Assembly: GCA_017480995.1 (NCBI GenBank)
Contig: JAFUQJ010000018.1
Coordinates: 1-34,091 of the forward strand
Source of the DNA: Alphaproteobacteria bacterium
GTDB lineage: Bacteria; Pseudomonadota; Alphaproteobacteria; RF32; CAG-239
Direction of reading: 5' to 3'
Length of the DNA stretch: 34,091 nucleotides
Translations under genes and position numbers: made by a program
Notes under the pieces: generated by a model
Told to the model about the DNA's origin: nothing
Seen by the model: the letters and a program-made list of their open reading frames with translations, nothing else
Database searches by the model: none
In this document: piece by piece, positions 15,341 to 24,240 of the stretch
Position numbering within the stretch: position 1 is the stretch's first letter
How the letters are laid out: each line of letters begins with the position of its first letter

Positions 15341-18300
15341 ATGAGCAAAGATAACTTAACACATTCCGAGAAGTATATCAAAAAAACCAATCGCATTATT
15401 CTTGCGATTGGTATTACTTCTTTTTTGATATTTGTTTTCGGTGTGTTTTTGCTCATCAAAAGCAATCAGGTCGAAGATAATTTCGAAGAGCCGGTCTTTA
15501 CGGACAACGCCGACGTCTTGGGCGACGTCAGCGCGCCGGCGTTAACGCAGAACATTGAGTTTTCGACCATGGAGGGCGAGATTCCTCTGACCACCACGCC
15601 CGATCCGGTGCCGATGGGCGAGGTTGTGCTCGGAACCGATGCCAAAAACGTTCTGACGCTCGGTACCAACGGCAGGGCCGCCGTCAAAATCGTTTCGGTA
15701 GAGCTGGCAGATCCGCCGGCCGACGGTTTTTCTTTTCAGAGCGGCTGCGACGGCAAAACGCTGACCGGTAACGATACCTGCCATATTACCATGAGCTGGG
15801 CGCCCGTCATTGCCGGAAACGTGCAGAACAATTTTATTATCTCGTGGTATGAGCTTAATCTTGGCGAAAACAACGTCAAATCTGCCAAAGTTCCGGTCAG
15901 CGGCAATGCCGTTACCAAGGAAGACTGCAAGTTGTGCGAGAACGTTTCGGTTTCCGAGGCCGGCGGTGTGGCCGGTACGCCTAAAGCCGTCCGCTATGCA
16001 ATCGGACCGGACGGAAAAATTCTCGGTATTATTGACGAAGACGGCTATGTCCGCGATGCCAACGGCAATATCATCGGCCGTGTCGGCGCCGACGGCATGA
16101 TCCGCGATGCCGACGGCAATGTCATCGGCGTTGCCGAAAACCGTCGTGCCGTTTACGACGAATTCGGCAATCTCATCGGCTATGTCAATCCCGACGGTTC
16201 GGTGGTCGATTTGGACGGCAATGTCATCGGCCGCGTTCTGCCCGACGGCACGGTGGTCGATCTGAACGGCAAGGTTATCGGCCGCGCGGTCGAAACCGGC
16301 TTTGTTTATGATAAGGACGGCAATATTATCGGCCGCGTTTTGCCCGACGGCACGGTTGTGGATATGGACGGCAACGTTATCGGCAGGGTAATGCCCGACG
16401 GCACGGTGGTCGATTTGAACGGCAATGTCATCGGCAATATTACCAAGCCGGGACGCGTGGCGGTCGATGCCAACGGCAAGGTCTTGGGCGTCGTCATGCC
16501 CGACGGCAGCGTTGTCGATGCCAACGGCAATGTTATCGGATACGTTGACGAGAACGGCAACATCGTTTCCAAAAATTCGCCCCTGCAGGGCAAAAAACTG
16601 CGCGTTGCCTACGATGCCAACGGCAATATCATCGGCTATGTCGATGAAAACGGCAATCTGCTCGACATTAACGGCAACATCATCGGCAGAATGCGCGAAG
16701 ACGGCACGATTGTCGATTTGCAGGGCAACGTTATCGGCTATGTCGGCGAAGAAGTGCAGTTTGACGAGAACGGCAATATTATCGGCGCCGTGGTAAACCT
16801 GAGCAGGCTGCCGATTACGCCGCAGGGAACGCTGCTCGGAATTTTGCAAAACGACGGCAGCATCGAAAATTCGGCCAAACAGGTCGTAGGGCGGGCGCTT
16901 CCCAACGGTCTGGTTAAAGATCCCGGCGGTTCCAAAATCGTGGCCAAAATGGTCAACGGCGGCTTTGTCGTCGGTTTCGGCTGCAAACAGCTGGGATATC
17001 TGGACAAAGACGGCCTGATTAAGAAGGGTAACGAGGATACCAAACTGCGGATTACGCCCGAAGGCTCGGTGCTGGATGCCGAGGGGCGCTATGCCGGAGA
17101 AGTCTTGCGCCGCGGCCCCGTGTTTGACAATAAGTGCCGTTTTTTGGGAACGGTTGACAATACCGGAATTGTCAAAGACAACGATAACCGCTATGTCGGC
17201 TGCGTCAATCCCGACGGCAGCGTTTTGGACGAGAAAGGCGATTACGTCGGCCATGTTGCGAGCCGGGGCGCCGCTGTCGACTATGACGGCCGCTACCTCG
17301 GGCGGATAGACAATCAGAACCGCGTCGTCAACGATGCCGGGCTTCCGGTCGGCTGCGTCGGTTTCGGCGGCGACGTTTTTAACAACGAGGGCGTTTATAT
17401 CGGCCGTGTCGTCGGCAGAAAATATGCGTTTGATTTCAACGGCGACTATATCAACCCGGTTGACGACGACGCCAAGGTAAAGATTTACGGCAAGCCCTCG
17501 GCTTCGCTGTCTTCCAATAATCTGGTGCTGGACAACAACAATAAGATTATCGGCGTTGCTCTGGATGCCGAAACGGCGGTCGGCAACGCCCGCGGCAACG
17601 CTTTGGGAATGCTGTTCCCCGACGGCGGCATCTACAGCGCCAAAGGAATTTCTCAGGGAAAGGTCAAAAATGACGGCCTCGGTTTTTACGGTTCCGTTCT
17701 CGGCGCGGCTTTTCCGCGCGGCGAGGTGATTAATCTGCGCGGGGAGAATGTCGGCGTCGCTTATCAAAACGGCGAGGTCTTCAGCCGTTACGGCGATCGG
17801 CTCGGCTATGTCGACGGCCGCGGCAAGTATTTTAATCACAAAAACGAATATCAGGGCGCGATCGTCCGCCGGGGCGCCGCCATCGGGTATGACGGCTCGT
17901 ATCTCGGCTATGTCATTGCCGACGGTACCGTGGTTGACATCAACGGCAAAACTTCCGGCCGCGTTACGCATGACGAAAAAATCGCCGACGACAAAGGCCG
18001 CATTATCGGTGAGGTTATTCCCGAAAACGCGATTATTGACATTTGGGGGAATTATAAAGGCTTTTTGAACTCGCTCGGCGACGTCACCGATCTCAAGGGC
18101 GAAGTCGTTACCGCCATTTTGCCCGGCGGCGCGACCGACAACAATCTGAGCGTCGTCAAATCGGGCGTCGTTATCGATTTCGGCGGCAATCCGGTCGGCG
18201 TGGTCATGCCTGACGGTGCCGTTGCCGATAAGAATAATGTCGTCATCGGCCGGGCGCTGTCCGACGGAAATGTCGTCAGCGTTGCCGGAAAACTCATCGG

Positions 18301-18649
18301 CGAGGTGGTCGACGGCGACATCGTCATCGGCAATAACGATAAAGTTGTGGGTTATGTTCTTTTTGATGGCAAAATAATCGGTAAAGATGATAGTATTATC
18401 GGCAGGAGCCTCTCCGGCGGCCTGGCCATTGATCTGAAAGACGGTATTCTCGGCAAGATTTATAAGATCGGCGCTTCCGTTTTGGGCAATGACGGCGGCT
18501 ACAAGGGGCGGCTGGCGCATGACGGCAGCGTGATTGACGCCGACGGCAAAAATATCGGCTATGTCAAGAGCAACGGTTCGTTTATTGATTTGGACAAGAA
18601 AGTTGCCGGCTATGTGCTGCAAGAGGTTGCCAAAAACCGGAGGAATTAG
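15341..18649 (+). CDS. Inner-membrane-anchored repeat protein, N-terminal half of a split VirB10/DotG-like component
   Basis: A 1102-residue protein. ATG 15341 is preferred; TTG 15308 lies inside virB9. The short basic cytoplasmic start is followed by one TM segment (about 19-40, IILAIGITSFLIFVFGVFLL), the topology of VirB10. Residues about 80-205 form a beta-rich domain with two Cys (QSGCDGKTLTGNDTCHITM) and an ending VPVSGNA, like Ig-type ASH/HYDIN-like domains. A CKLC motif follows. From about 215 to the end the protein is a degenerate tandem repeat of about 17 residues, consensus VVDxDGNVIGRVxPDGT. It has no VirB10 C-terminal domain; that is in the next gene, in the same frame, after TAG plus one codon. 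A structural bridge across the periplasm is inferred. Confidence 0.75.
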   Translation: MSKDNLTHSEKYIKKTNRIILAIGITSFLIFVFGVFLLIKSNQVEDNFEEPVFTDNADVLGDVSAPALTQNIEFSTMEGEIPLTTTPDPVPMGEVVLGTDAKNVLTLGTNGRAAVKIVSVELADPPADGFSFQSGCDGKTLTGNDTCHITMSWAPVIAGNVQNNFIISWYELNLGENNVKSAKVPVSGNAVTKEDCKLCENVSVSEAGGVAGTPKAVRYAIGPDGKILGIIDEDGYVRDANGNIIGRVGADGMIRDADGNVIGVAENRRAVYDEFGNLIGYVNPDGSVVDLDGNVIGRVLPDGTVVDLNGKVIGRAVETGFVYDKDGNIIGRVLPDGTVVDMDGNVIGRVMPDGTVVDLNGNVIGNITKPGRVAVDANGKVLGVVMPDGSVVDANGNVIGYVDENGNIVSKNSPLQGKKLRVAYDANGNIIGYVDENGNLLDINGNIIGRMREDGTIVDLQGNVIGYVGEEVQFDENGNIIGAVVNLSRLPITPQGTLLGILQNDGSIENSAKQVVGRALPNGLVKDPGGSKIVAKMVNGGFVVGFGCKQLGYLDKDGLIKKGNEDTKLRITPEGSVLDAEGRYAGEVLRRGPVFDNKCRFLGTVDNTGIVKDNDNRYVGCVNPDGSVLDEKGDYVGHVASRGAAVDYDGRYLGRIDNQNRVVNDAGLPVGCVGFGGDVFNNEGVYIGRVVGRKYAFDFNGDYINPVDDDAKVKIYGKPSASLSSNNLVLDNNNKIIGVALDAETAVGNARGNALGMLFPDGGIYSAKGISQGKVKNDGLGFYGSVLGAAFPRGEVINLRGENVGVAYQNGEVFSRYGDRLGYVDGRGKYFNHKNEYQGAIVRRGAAIGYDGSYLGYVIADGTVVDINGKTSGRVTHDEKIADDKGRIIGEVIPENAIIDIWGNYKGFLNSLGDVTDLKGEVVTAILPGGATDNNLSVVKSGVVIDFGGNPVGVVMPDGAVADKNNVVIGRALSDGNVVSVAGKLIGEVVDGDIVIGNNDKVVGYVLFDGKIIGKDDSIIGRSLSGGLAIDLKDGILGKIYKIGASVLGNDGGYKGRLAHDGSVIDADGKNIGYVKSNGSFIDLDKKVAGYVLQEVAKNRRN
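15985..18610 (+). repeat. Coding tandem repeat, 51-bp unit, array 1
   Basis: Each unit encodes about 17 residues with the core DGNVIG and a PDG turn. The unit is exactly 51 bp in consecutive copies starting at 16151, 16202, 16253, 16304, 16355 and 16406, where identity is high (for example, GTGGTCGAT begins several units). After about 16.8 kb the copies diverge and spacing varies to about 17-22 residues. From memory the motif recalls DUF3659-type GNVxDxDGNVIGR repeats; this needs a profile search. Confidence 0.85.
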
Positions 18650-18652
18650 GGA

Positions 18653-21600
18653 GTGACCTGGAAGACAAGACTGAAAACGATTTTCAAAACGGCGCGCTGC
18701 GTTATGCTGGCGCAGCTTTTGACGGTCGGTCTGTCTGCGGTGCAGGCGCAGGAAATCACGGCCATTAACTTTGACGGCGAAGTCTTGGGCAAAGTTATTC
18801 CCGACGGCAAGGTTGTCGGCGCCGACAACAAACTTATCGGCAACGTGACCGCCGACAGTTTGATTGTCAGTTTTGACGGCAAATTAATCGGCGGCGTTAT
18901 TCCGCAGGGCGTGGCCATCGGCAGTGACGCGCGTCCGCTCGGCAAAGTAAATAACGACGGTTCCGTCCGTTCCGCTTCGGGACAGGTGCTGGGACGCGTT
19001 TTGCCCAATGGCCTGGTGGTGGACGATTTCTTTAACATTGTCGGCGCGGTTGTCTTCCCGGGGCTGGTTTATTCCGACGAGGGGGCGACGGTCGGCCGCA
19101 TTACCGGCGACGGCCTGTATACCAACCTTCAGGGCCAGCAGATCGGCGTTGTCACGCCGGACGGCTATGCGTACCGCAGGGTAGGCAACGATTATCTGCT
19201 CGAAGGCCGGCTGATTTCTTCCAAAATGGTGGTTTCCCTGCAAGGGGAGTTTATCGGCAGCGTTTCTCCGGGCGGCCAGGTTTCCGACTTTAATTCTCAG
19301 ATAATCGGCAAAATCAAAGCCAACGGTTTTGTTTATGACGACGAAGACCGGATCGTCGGCAAAATCGTCAAAACCGGCTATGCTTTTGACAACAGCGGAT
19401 ATTATCTCGGTTTCGTCAGCTACAACGGCGAAGTCGTTGACGGCGGCAATACGGTCGGACGGCTGCGCGCCGACGGAAAAATTGCCGACCTGACCGGCAA
19501 AATCATCGGTTACAGCATTGATTTCGCGGCGGCCGCGACTGATCTGAAAGGCAAATATATCGGCCGTGTCCTGCCCGACGGAAATTTGGCGCGCGCCAAA
19601 ACAATCAGTGCTCTGGTCGGTGCCCGCGGCGTCGTTTTCGGAGCTGACGGCGGCACCATGGGACAGCTTGCGGCAACCGGCCCTGTTTTTGACTATAAAG
19701 GGGCGTTGCGCGGCCATGCTTTGCCCGGCGGCAGCGTAATTTCGCTCAACGGCACGCCGCTCGGATACGTTGTCGGCTCGGCGGCTTATGATTTGTCCGG
19801 CCGCATGCTGGGACGCGTCAGCCGCGGCAAAATGGTTTTCTCGACGGCCGGCGACGTTCTGGGCGTCAGCGGCATCGGCAGCCGCATGACGGCGGACTCC
19901 AAGCAGCTGTTGGTTTCTCCGCTGGGTTATGTCTTCAATCAGGACGGCGATTTCTCCGGCGAAGCGCGGACGATTGCGCCGCTGTATAATCCTGCCGGCG
20001 CCAATGTTTCGATGATCGGGCTCAACGGCCGCGCCGTCAACGAACGCGGGCTGGATGAGGGCTATGTGACCGGCGGCGGCTATTTGATAAACCAGCAAAA
20101 CAAACTGACGGCCAAGGCCATAGACGATTTTTATGCCGTTTCCAAAGAGGCGAAGTCTTTGGGCAGTCTCAATGCCGACAATCTGATTTTGGATACTTCG
20201 CTGCGCATTATTGCCAAAATTCTGCCCGACAATTCGGTGGTCGAAACCGACCGTTCGGTCAGCAACAATTATCAGCCCAAAACCGGTCAGGCCTATGCCG
20301 AAGACATTGCTGTCGATTTTACCGGAAATTTTGTCGGTTACACGGACATTCTCGGCAACGTCAATAATCTTTCCGGCGCCAAGGTGGGGCATGTGGCCGA
20401 GCGCGGTCTGGTCATTGACAACAACGGCATCGTCAACGGTTTTGTGGTTCCGTATCGCGCCATGCTGAACGAAAGCTGCGAGGTAATCGGCGTCGTCACC
20501 CCGCGCGGCGATGTTCAGAATTTCCGCGGTGTTTATCTCGGCAGGGTTTTGGCCAACGGTCAGGTTCTGAGCGACAGCGGCAGTATTCTGGGCTTCTTGG
20601 CGCCGTCTGCGCCGGTTGTCGGTACTGACGGCAGTGTTTCCGGGGTGGTCGGCGCCGACGGCAAGGTTCTCGATATGGAAAAGAACAGCCTCGGCTGCAT
20701 CAGCCGGAGCGGCCTGCTGCGCAATGCCGACGGTTTGGTTATCGGCGGCGCGCTCAAATCGGGCGCGGCCATGGCTTTCAACGGCGACGTTCTCGGATAT
20801 TCGTCAATTGACGGCGGCATTGTCGGCGCCAATAATCAGATTGTCGGCTATCAGCAGCCCGACGGCAACGTCAATTCCTCTGCCGGCATTCCGGTCGGCG
20901 CCATGATGGAATACAAAGTGGCCTTTAATTTGGACAACCGTTTTATGGGCCGCGTTCTGTCTGACGGAACCGTTGTTGGCGACAAGTTCAAGAATGTCGG
21001 CCGCGTCAATTTTGAAGGATACGTCGTTTCCGGCGGCCAAAAAGTCGGCTATGCCTTGTATGATTTTTACGTCTACGACGCAAACGACAACGCAATCGGC
21101 TATATCAACCGCAACGGCGATGTCGTCAGCTTTATCAACCAGAGCCTGGGGCGGGTTGAACGCGGTTTCCTGCTGGACAAAGAGCAGAATGTCATCGGCC
21201 GTGGCAATCGCGATTACAACATCCGCGAAAAAACGCAGCTGGTTATCGGTCGTCTTTTGTTTAACGGCGATGTAGCCGATGCCGCCGGCAATATTGTCGG
21301 CAAGCTGGCCAAGGCCGGAGAGATAAAGGACAAAAACGAACAGACGATTGCCCAGGCCTCGCCGTTGCAGTATTACAGCAAGATTACCGCGCAGCCCAAG
21401 CGCAAAATGGTCTTTGACAAAGACGGCAACTTTATCGGTTATCTTGACGAGAACGGCAATGTGGTCGATGCCGACGGCAATATCATCGGCACCCTTGACA
21501 AAGACGGCAATGTGGTCGACAAGGACGGCAACATTATCGGCAGCAACGCCAAAGGCAAGGCTGTTTATGACAAGGACGGCAATGTTATCGGTCATTTGGA

Positions 21601-23200
21601 TGAAGACGGCAACGTCGTTGACGCCAACGGCAAAATCATCGGCAAAGTGGCGGAAAACGGCGATGTTGTTGATGCCAACGGCAATGTCATCGGCGGTATC
21701 GGCAGCAACTGGTACGAGAAAGCGCCGGCCCGCAGCGAGCCCGCCGCCAAAGACGAGGACGTCAGTCCGGCTCTCAAACTTCTGGAAAGCAAGCAGTATC
21801 GCAAATCATTGGGTATAGCTCTGACGCCGGACGGCGAATATCTGGGCGATATTCTGGAAGACAAAACGGTCATTGATGCCGACGGCAATTATCTCGGACG
21901 CTTAATGCCCGACGGTCTGGTTATTGACGACGACGGTACTTTAATCGGTGTTGAGGAGGTCAAAAAGCCCGATACCTCCGGAATGTTTGTGCCTGCCGGA
22001 ACGTTCGGCGACGGCGGCGCCTACGGAACCGGAACGGGGCCTGCCGGCAATCTCGGTCCCGGCGGCGGCTACGGTCCCGGCGAACGTTATGATCCGGCGC
22101 GTCAGGCCGCTCTGAATGCGGCCATGGCCGAACGCCGCAAAAACATTACCGTCGGCAAAATCAGCAACGGCATGCGGAAAGAAGCCTTTGACGGTATGCA
22201 GAAAGACTGGGAAGAGCAGGGTATCGGCAAGGTAATTTCATCCTGGCGGGTTGACCTGAGCGAAATGATTTTTGCCGACAAACCGATTCCGGCGGTAATT
22301 GCCCGTCCGATTGACAGCAACAATCCGGCGCCGATTACCGCGTTTGTCGAACGCAATGTCTATGCCGAAGAAGGGCGCAACGTCATCATTCCGGCCGGCA
22401 GCCGTCTGATGGGAACGCTGGGCGGCCTGACCGCCAGCGCGGAAGCGACTTCGGAATCCGCCCGCGTACAGATTTCCTGGGAACGCCTGATCCGTCCCGA
22501 CGGCTCGCTGTTTGTCTTCCAGGGCCTGACTGCCGATGCTCAGGGCCGTGCCGGCGCGCTGGGTTACGTCGATCAGCAGCTGTTCAAAAAATACACTTTG
22601 CCGGTCTTGACAACCAGTTTAACCAGTGCCACATCATACTTTATGGCGCCGAGCGACAACGAATCCGACAATGAAACGCCGCGTCAGCAGGCGGCCAACG
22701 ACGCGCGGCAGAACTTCCTGAACGAAATGAGCAATATTTTTGACGAAATTCTGGCCGACAAGTCAAGCATCAAACCGATGACTTATATTCCGGCCGGTAC
22801 GCGTATTATCGTCTTTCCCAATACCGATCTGTGGTTAAGAACGCTTGAGCGTGATCAGGATTCTTCTCTCCAGCTCGAAAAACCGCAAGTCTTTATTGAC
22901 GATGGCGAAAAAGCTGCCGAAAAGGCCAAATTTGATGCCGAAAGCACCAAAAAGACGGTCAGCACGGCCGGTGCCGGCGGCGATGTCGTTTATGATGCCA
23001 GCGCCGATGTCGAGAGTGCCAAAGCGCCGGCGCCGTTGGTCAGCTCGCCCAAGCAGAATAAACCGGCCGGCGCGGTTCCGGGCTATATTGCTCCGCCGCC
23101 TCCGCCGTCCTCCTCCTCGGGAACGACGGCATCAACGCCGCAGACCGGTACGGGCAGCGGAACGTCGTCGTCTAATAACAGTGTCCCGGCATTGTTTTAG
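18653..23200 (+). CDS. virB10: VirB10/TrbI-family outer-membrane component with giant N-terminal repeat region
   Basis: VirB10 C-terminal domains form the outer-membrane channel ring of T4SSs. This 1515-residue protein starts at GTG 18653 with GGAGG 9 bases upstream. It has a signal peptide (residues about 1-33, ending LSAVQAQ), which normal VirB10, anchored by an N-terminal TM, lacks. Residues about 37-1110 are the same 17-residue repeats as in the preceding gene, degenerate except for a regular block near 980-1020. A Gly-rich linker precedes the TrbI/VirB10 domain (about 1163-1430): ITAFVERNVYAEEGRNVIIPAGSRLMG, ISWERLIRPDGSLFVF, ADAQGRAGALGYVDQ, a hydrophobic antenna-like KYTLPVLTTSLTSATSYF and PAGTRIIVFPNTDLWL. 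The tail is low-complexity Pro/Ser/Gly. It is several times longer than classic VirB10; CagY and DotG are the known repeat-bearing relatives. Confidence 0.88.
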   Translation: MTWKTRLKTIFKTARCVMLAQLLTVGLSAVQAQEITAINFDGEVLGKVIPDGKVVGADNKLIGNVTADSLIVSFDGKLIGGVIPQGVAIGSDARPLGKVNNDGSVRSASGQVLGRVLPNGLVVDDFFNIVGAVVFPGLVYSDEGATVGRITGDGLYTNLQGQQIGVVTPDGYAYRRVGNDYLLEGRLISSKMVVSLQGEFIGSVSPGGQVSDFNSQIIGKIKANGFVYDDEDRIVGKIVKTGYAFDNSGYYLGFVSYNGEVVDGGNTVGRLRADGKIADLTGKIIGYSIDFAAAATDLKGKYIGRVLPDGNLARAKTISALVGARGVVFGADGGTMGQLAATGPVFDYKGALRGHALPGGSVISLNGTPLGYVVGSAAYDLSGRMLGRVSRGKMVFSTAGDVLGVSGIGSRMTADSKQLLVSPLGYVFNQDGDFSGEARTIAPLYNPAGANVSMIGLNGRAVNERGLDEGYVTGGGYLINQQNKLTAKAIDDFYAVSKEAKSLGSLNADNLILDTSLRIIAKILPDNSVVETDRSVSNNYQPKTGQAYAEDIAVDFTGNFVGYTDILGNVNNLSGAKVGHVAERGLVIDNNGIVNGFVVPYRAMLNESCEVIGVVTPRGDVQNFRGVYLGRVLANGQVLSDSGSILGFLAPSAPVVGTDGSVSGVVGADGKVLDMEKNSLGCISRSGLLRNADGLVIGGALKSGAAMAFNGDVLGYSSIDGGIVGANNQIVGYQQPDGNVNSSAGIPVGAMMEYKVAFNLDNRFMGRVLSDGTVVGDKFKNVGRVNFEGYVVSGGQKVGYALYDFYVYDANDNAIGYINRNGDVVSFINQSLGRVERGFLLDKEQNVIGRGNRDYNIREKTQLVIGRLLFNGDVADAAGNIVGKLAKAGEIKDKNEQTIAQASPLQYYSKITAQPKRKMVFDKDGNFIGYLDENGNVVDADGNIIGTLDKDGNVVDKDGNIIGSNAKGKAVYDKDGNVIGHLDEDGNVVDANGKIIGKVAENGDVVDANGNVIGGIGSNWYEKAPARSEPAAKDEDVSPALKLLESKQYRKSLGIALTPDGEYLGDILEDKTVIDADGNYLGRLMPDGLVIDDDGTLIGVEEVKKPDTSGMFVPAGTFGDGGAYGTGTGPAGNLGPGGGYGPGERYDPARQAALNAAMAERRKNITVGKISNGMRKEAFDGMQKDWEEQGIGKVISSWRVDLSEMIFADKPIPAVIARPIDSNNPAPITAFVERNVYAEEGRNVIIPAGSRLMGTLGGLTASAEATSESARVQISWERLIRPDGSLFVFQGLTADAQGRAGALGYVDQQLFKKYTLPVLTTSLTSATSYFMAPSDNESDNETPRQQAANDARQNFLNEMSNIFDEILADKSSIKPMTYIPAGTRIIVFPNTDLWLRTLERDQDSSLQLEKPQVFIDDGEKAAEKAKFDAESTKKTVSTAGAGGDVVYDASADVESAKAPAPLVSSPKQNKPAGAVPGYIAPPPPPSSSSGTTASTPQTGTGSGTSSSNNSVPALF
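18760..21960 (+). repeat. Coding tandem repeat, array 2, same unit as array 1
   Basis: Degenerate copies of the motif (for example FDGEVLGKVIPDGKVVGADNK) fill the first 3.2 kb of the VirB10 gene. A well-preserved block with exact 51-bp spacing starts at 21461, 21512, 21563, 21614 and 21665. Its units are close in both protein and DNA to the best units of array 1 about 5.2 kb upstream, in direct orientation and the same codon register. Confidence 0.85.
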
Positions 23201-23214
23201 TTAAGGAGCGTCAA

Positions 23215-24183
23215 ATGAGTTTTACGGTGTTAGAGTCGATTTTAAGACCTTTGTCTTATTGGTATACTCAGGACAATATCGAAGAAGTGGCGGTCAACCG
23301 CTCCGGTCAGGTATGGCTGCGTCTGCGCGGCAAACGGGCCTATCCGTGGGTGATGTATAAGGATGAGAAGCTGACCAAAGAATATCTGACCGATTTGCTG
23401 TATATTATCGCCAATACCTATGAACTTCCCTTTGATCCGGTGCAGGGCAACCCGGTCGTTTATGCCGCAATTCCCGGCGAGCACCGTTTTTCGGCAATCT
23501 GCGGCCGCAACGTCATGTATGATAATGACGATTTGACCGGCGGTATTGCGCTGACCATCCGCGTCCATTCCGATGACGTTGCTTTCGGGCTGGGAGATTA
23601 CGGCCTTACTCAGGGGCAGAAGCTGCACAAAATTAATCCGCTCAAAGATATCAAAGAACCGGAAGATCCCTACGAACGCCTGCTCCTGAGCATCAAACGC
23701 GGCGATCATATTCTGGTTTCGGGCGCAACCGCAACCGGTAAGACGACTTTCTTAAACAACCTGCTCAAAATTTTGGACATCAACAAACGCATTCTGACAA
23801 TCGAAGATACGCGCGAGCTGGTCGTGCCGCATCCGAACCGTGTGCATATCGTCTTGTCTCGTACCGAGCAGACCAATGCCCTGACTTATGCCAAAGTTAT
23901 CGATTTGGTGGTTCGTTTTACGCCCGATGCGATTATCGGCGGCGAGATATCGACCGGAAACGCCGGCGCCATTTGGGAGCTGATGGGCTCTGGTCACGAC
24001 AACTGTCTGGCCACCATTCACGCCGAAAGCTCGGAAGCGGCGTATCAGGCTTTTACCGATCGTATTTTGCATACCTATCCGACGATCGACCGCAAAAAAA
24101 CCATTGAGGAAATGCACCAGAAGCTGCGCGTTGTCCAAATCAACCGTGACGGCAACCTGCGCGCCGTCACCGAAGTCACTTAG
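23215..24183 (+). CDS. virB11: VirB11-family hexameric traffic ATPase
   Basis: VirB11 is the cytoplasmic hexameric ATPase that works with VirB4. The protein is 322 residues, typical for the family. It has an N-terminal domain (VAVNRSGQVWL), Walker A GATATGKTT (about residues 168-176), the Asp box LTIEDTREL, a Walker B region (FTPDAIIGGEIS, with GGE instead of the usual GEIR) and the His box CLATIHAESSEAA (about 262-274). ATG 23215 follows AAGGAG by 6 bases. It is the last plus-strand gene, 14 bases after virB10, and faces a convergent gene 43 bases away. It is more VirB11-like than PilT-like because of the N-domain and its place directly after virB10. Confidence 0.93.
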   Translation: MSFTVLESILRPLSYWYTQDNIEEVAVNRSGQVWLRLRGKRAYPWVMYKDEKLTKEYLTDLLYIIANTYELPFDPVQGNPVVYAAIPGEHRFSAICGRNVMYDNDDLTGGIALTIRVHSDDVAFGLGDYGLTQGQKLHKINPLKDIKEPEDPYERLLLSIKRGDHILVSGATATGKTTFLNNLLKILDINKRILTIEDTRELVVPHPNRVHIVLSRTEQTNALTYAKVIDLVVRFTPDAIIGGEISTGNAGAIWELMGSGHDNCLATIHAESSEAAYQAFTDRILHTYPTIDRKKTIEEMHQKLRVVQINRDGNLRAVTEVT

Positions 24184-24215
24184 TTTTTTTCATGAAATTA
24201 AGAACGAACGGAACG

Positions 24216-24240
24216 TTCCGCCGCCGTTACAGCGGCGGAA
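24216..24240. terminator. Hairpin at the convergent gene junction
   Basis: A 9-bp GC-rich stem (TTCCGCCGC / GCGGCGGAA) with a 7-base loop lies between virB11 and the convergent minus-strand gene, overlapping that gene's last bases. No clean T-run follows on either strand, though the minus-strand side is moderately T-rich. It overlaps a 12-bp palindrome CGGAACGTTCCG at 24209-24220. It is plausible as a bidirectional 3'-end structure, not a textbook intrinsic terminator. Confidence 0.35.

Noticed and set aside
15542-18622. A 1026-codon open frame on the minus strand opposite the first repeat gene, and similar long antisense frames opposite 4.9-6.1, 6.5-7.9 and 7.9-9.8 kb
   Set aside because: The repeats and GC-biased codons keep the opposite frame free of stops. 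The antisense products lack ribosome binding sites and domains, and they mirror the sense repeat period.
3206-18649. Reassignment of TAG to a sense codon in this organism
   Set aside because: TAG ends virB4, the 7902 gene, the first virB8, virB10, virB11 and the XRE gene at proper family lengths or right before new ribosome binding sites, so it is a normal stop here. Only local readthrough remains possible.
15985-21960. CRISPR array or non-coding satellite
   Set aside because: The 51-bp units have no unique spacers, lie inside long open frames in codon register, and vary mostly while keeping the protein motif.
15985-21960. RHS/YD-repeat toxin because of DxxGN motifs
   Set aside because: No YD dipeptide pattern, RHS core or variable toxin tip is present. 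The second gene ends in a clear VirB10 domain.
23215-24183. Type IV pilus retraction ATPase (PilT) instead of VirB11
   Set aside because: The gene directly follows virB10, has the VirB11-type N-domain, and no pilus motor partners are present.
24184-24195. T-run after the virB11 stop as an intrinsic terminator
   Set aside because: The seven T's directly follow the stop codon with no hairpin before them.
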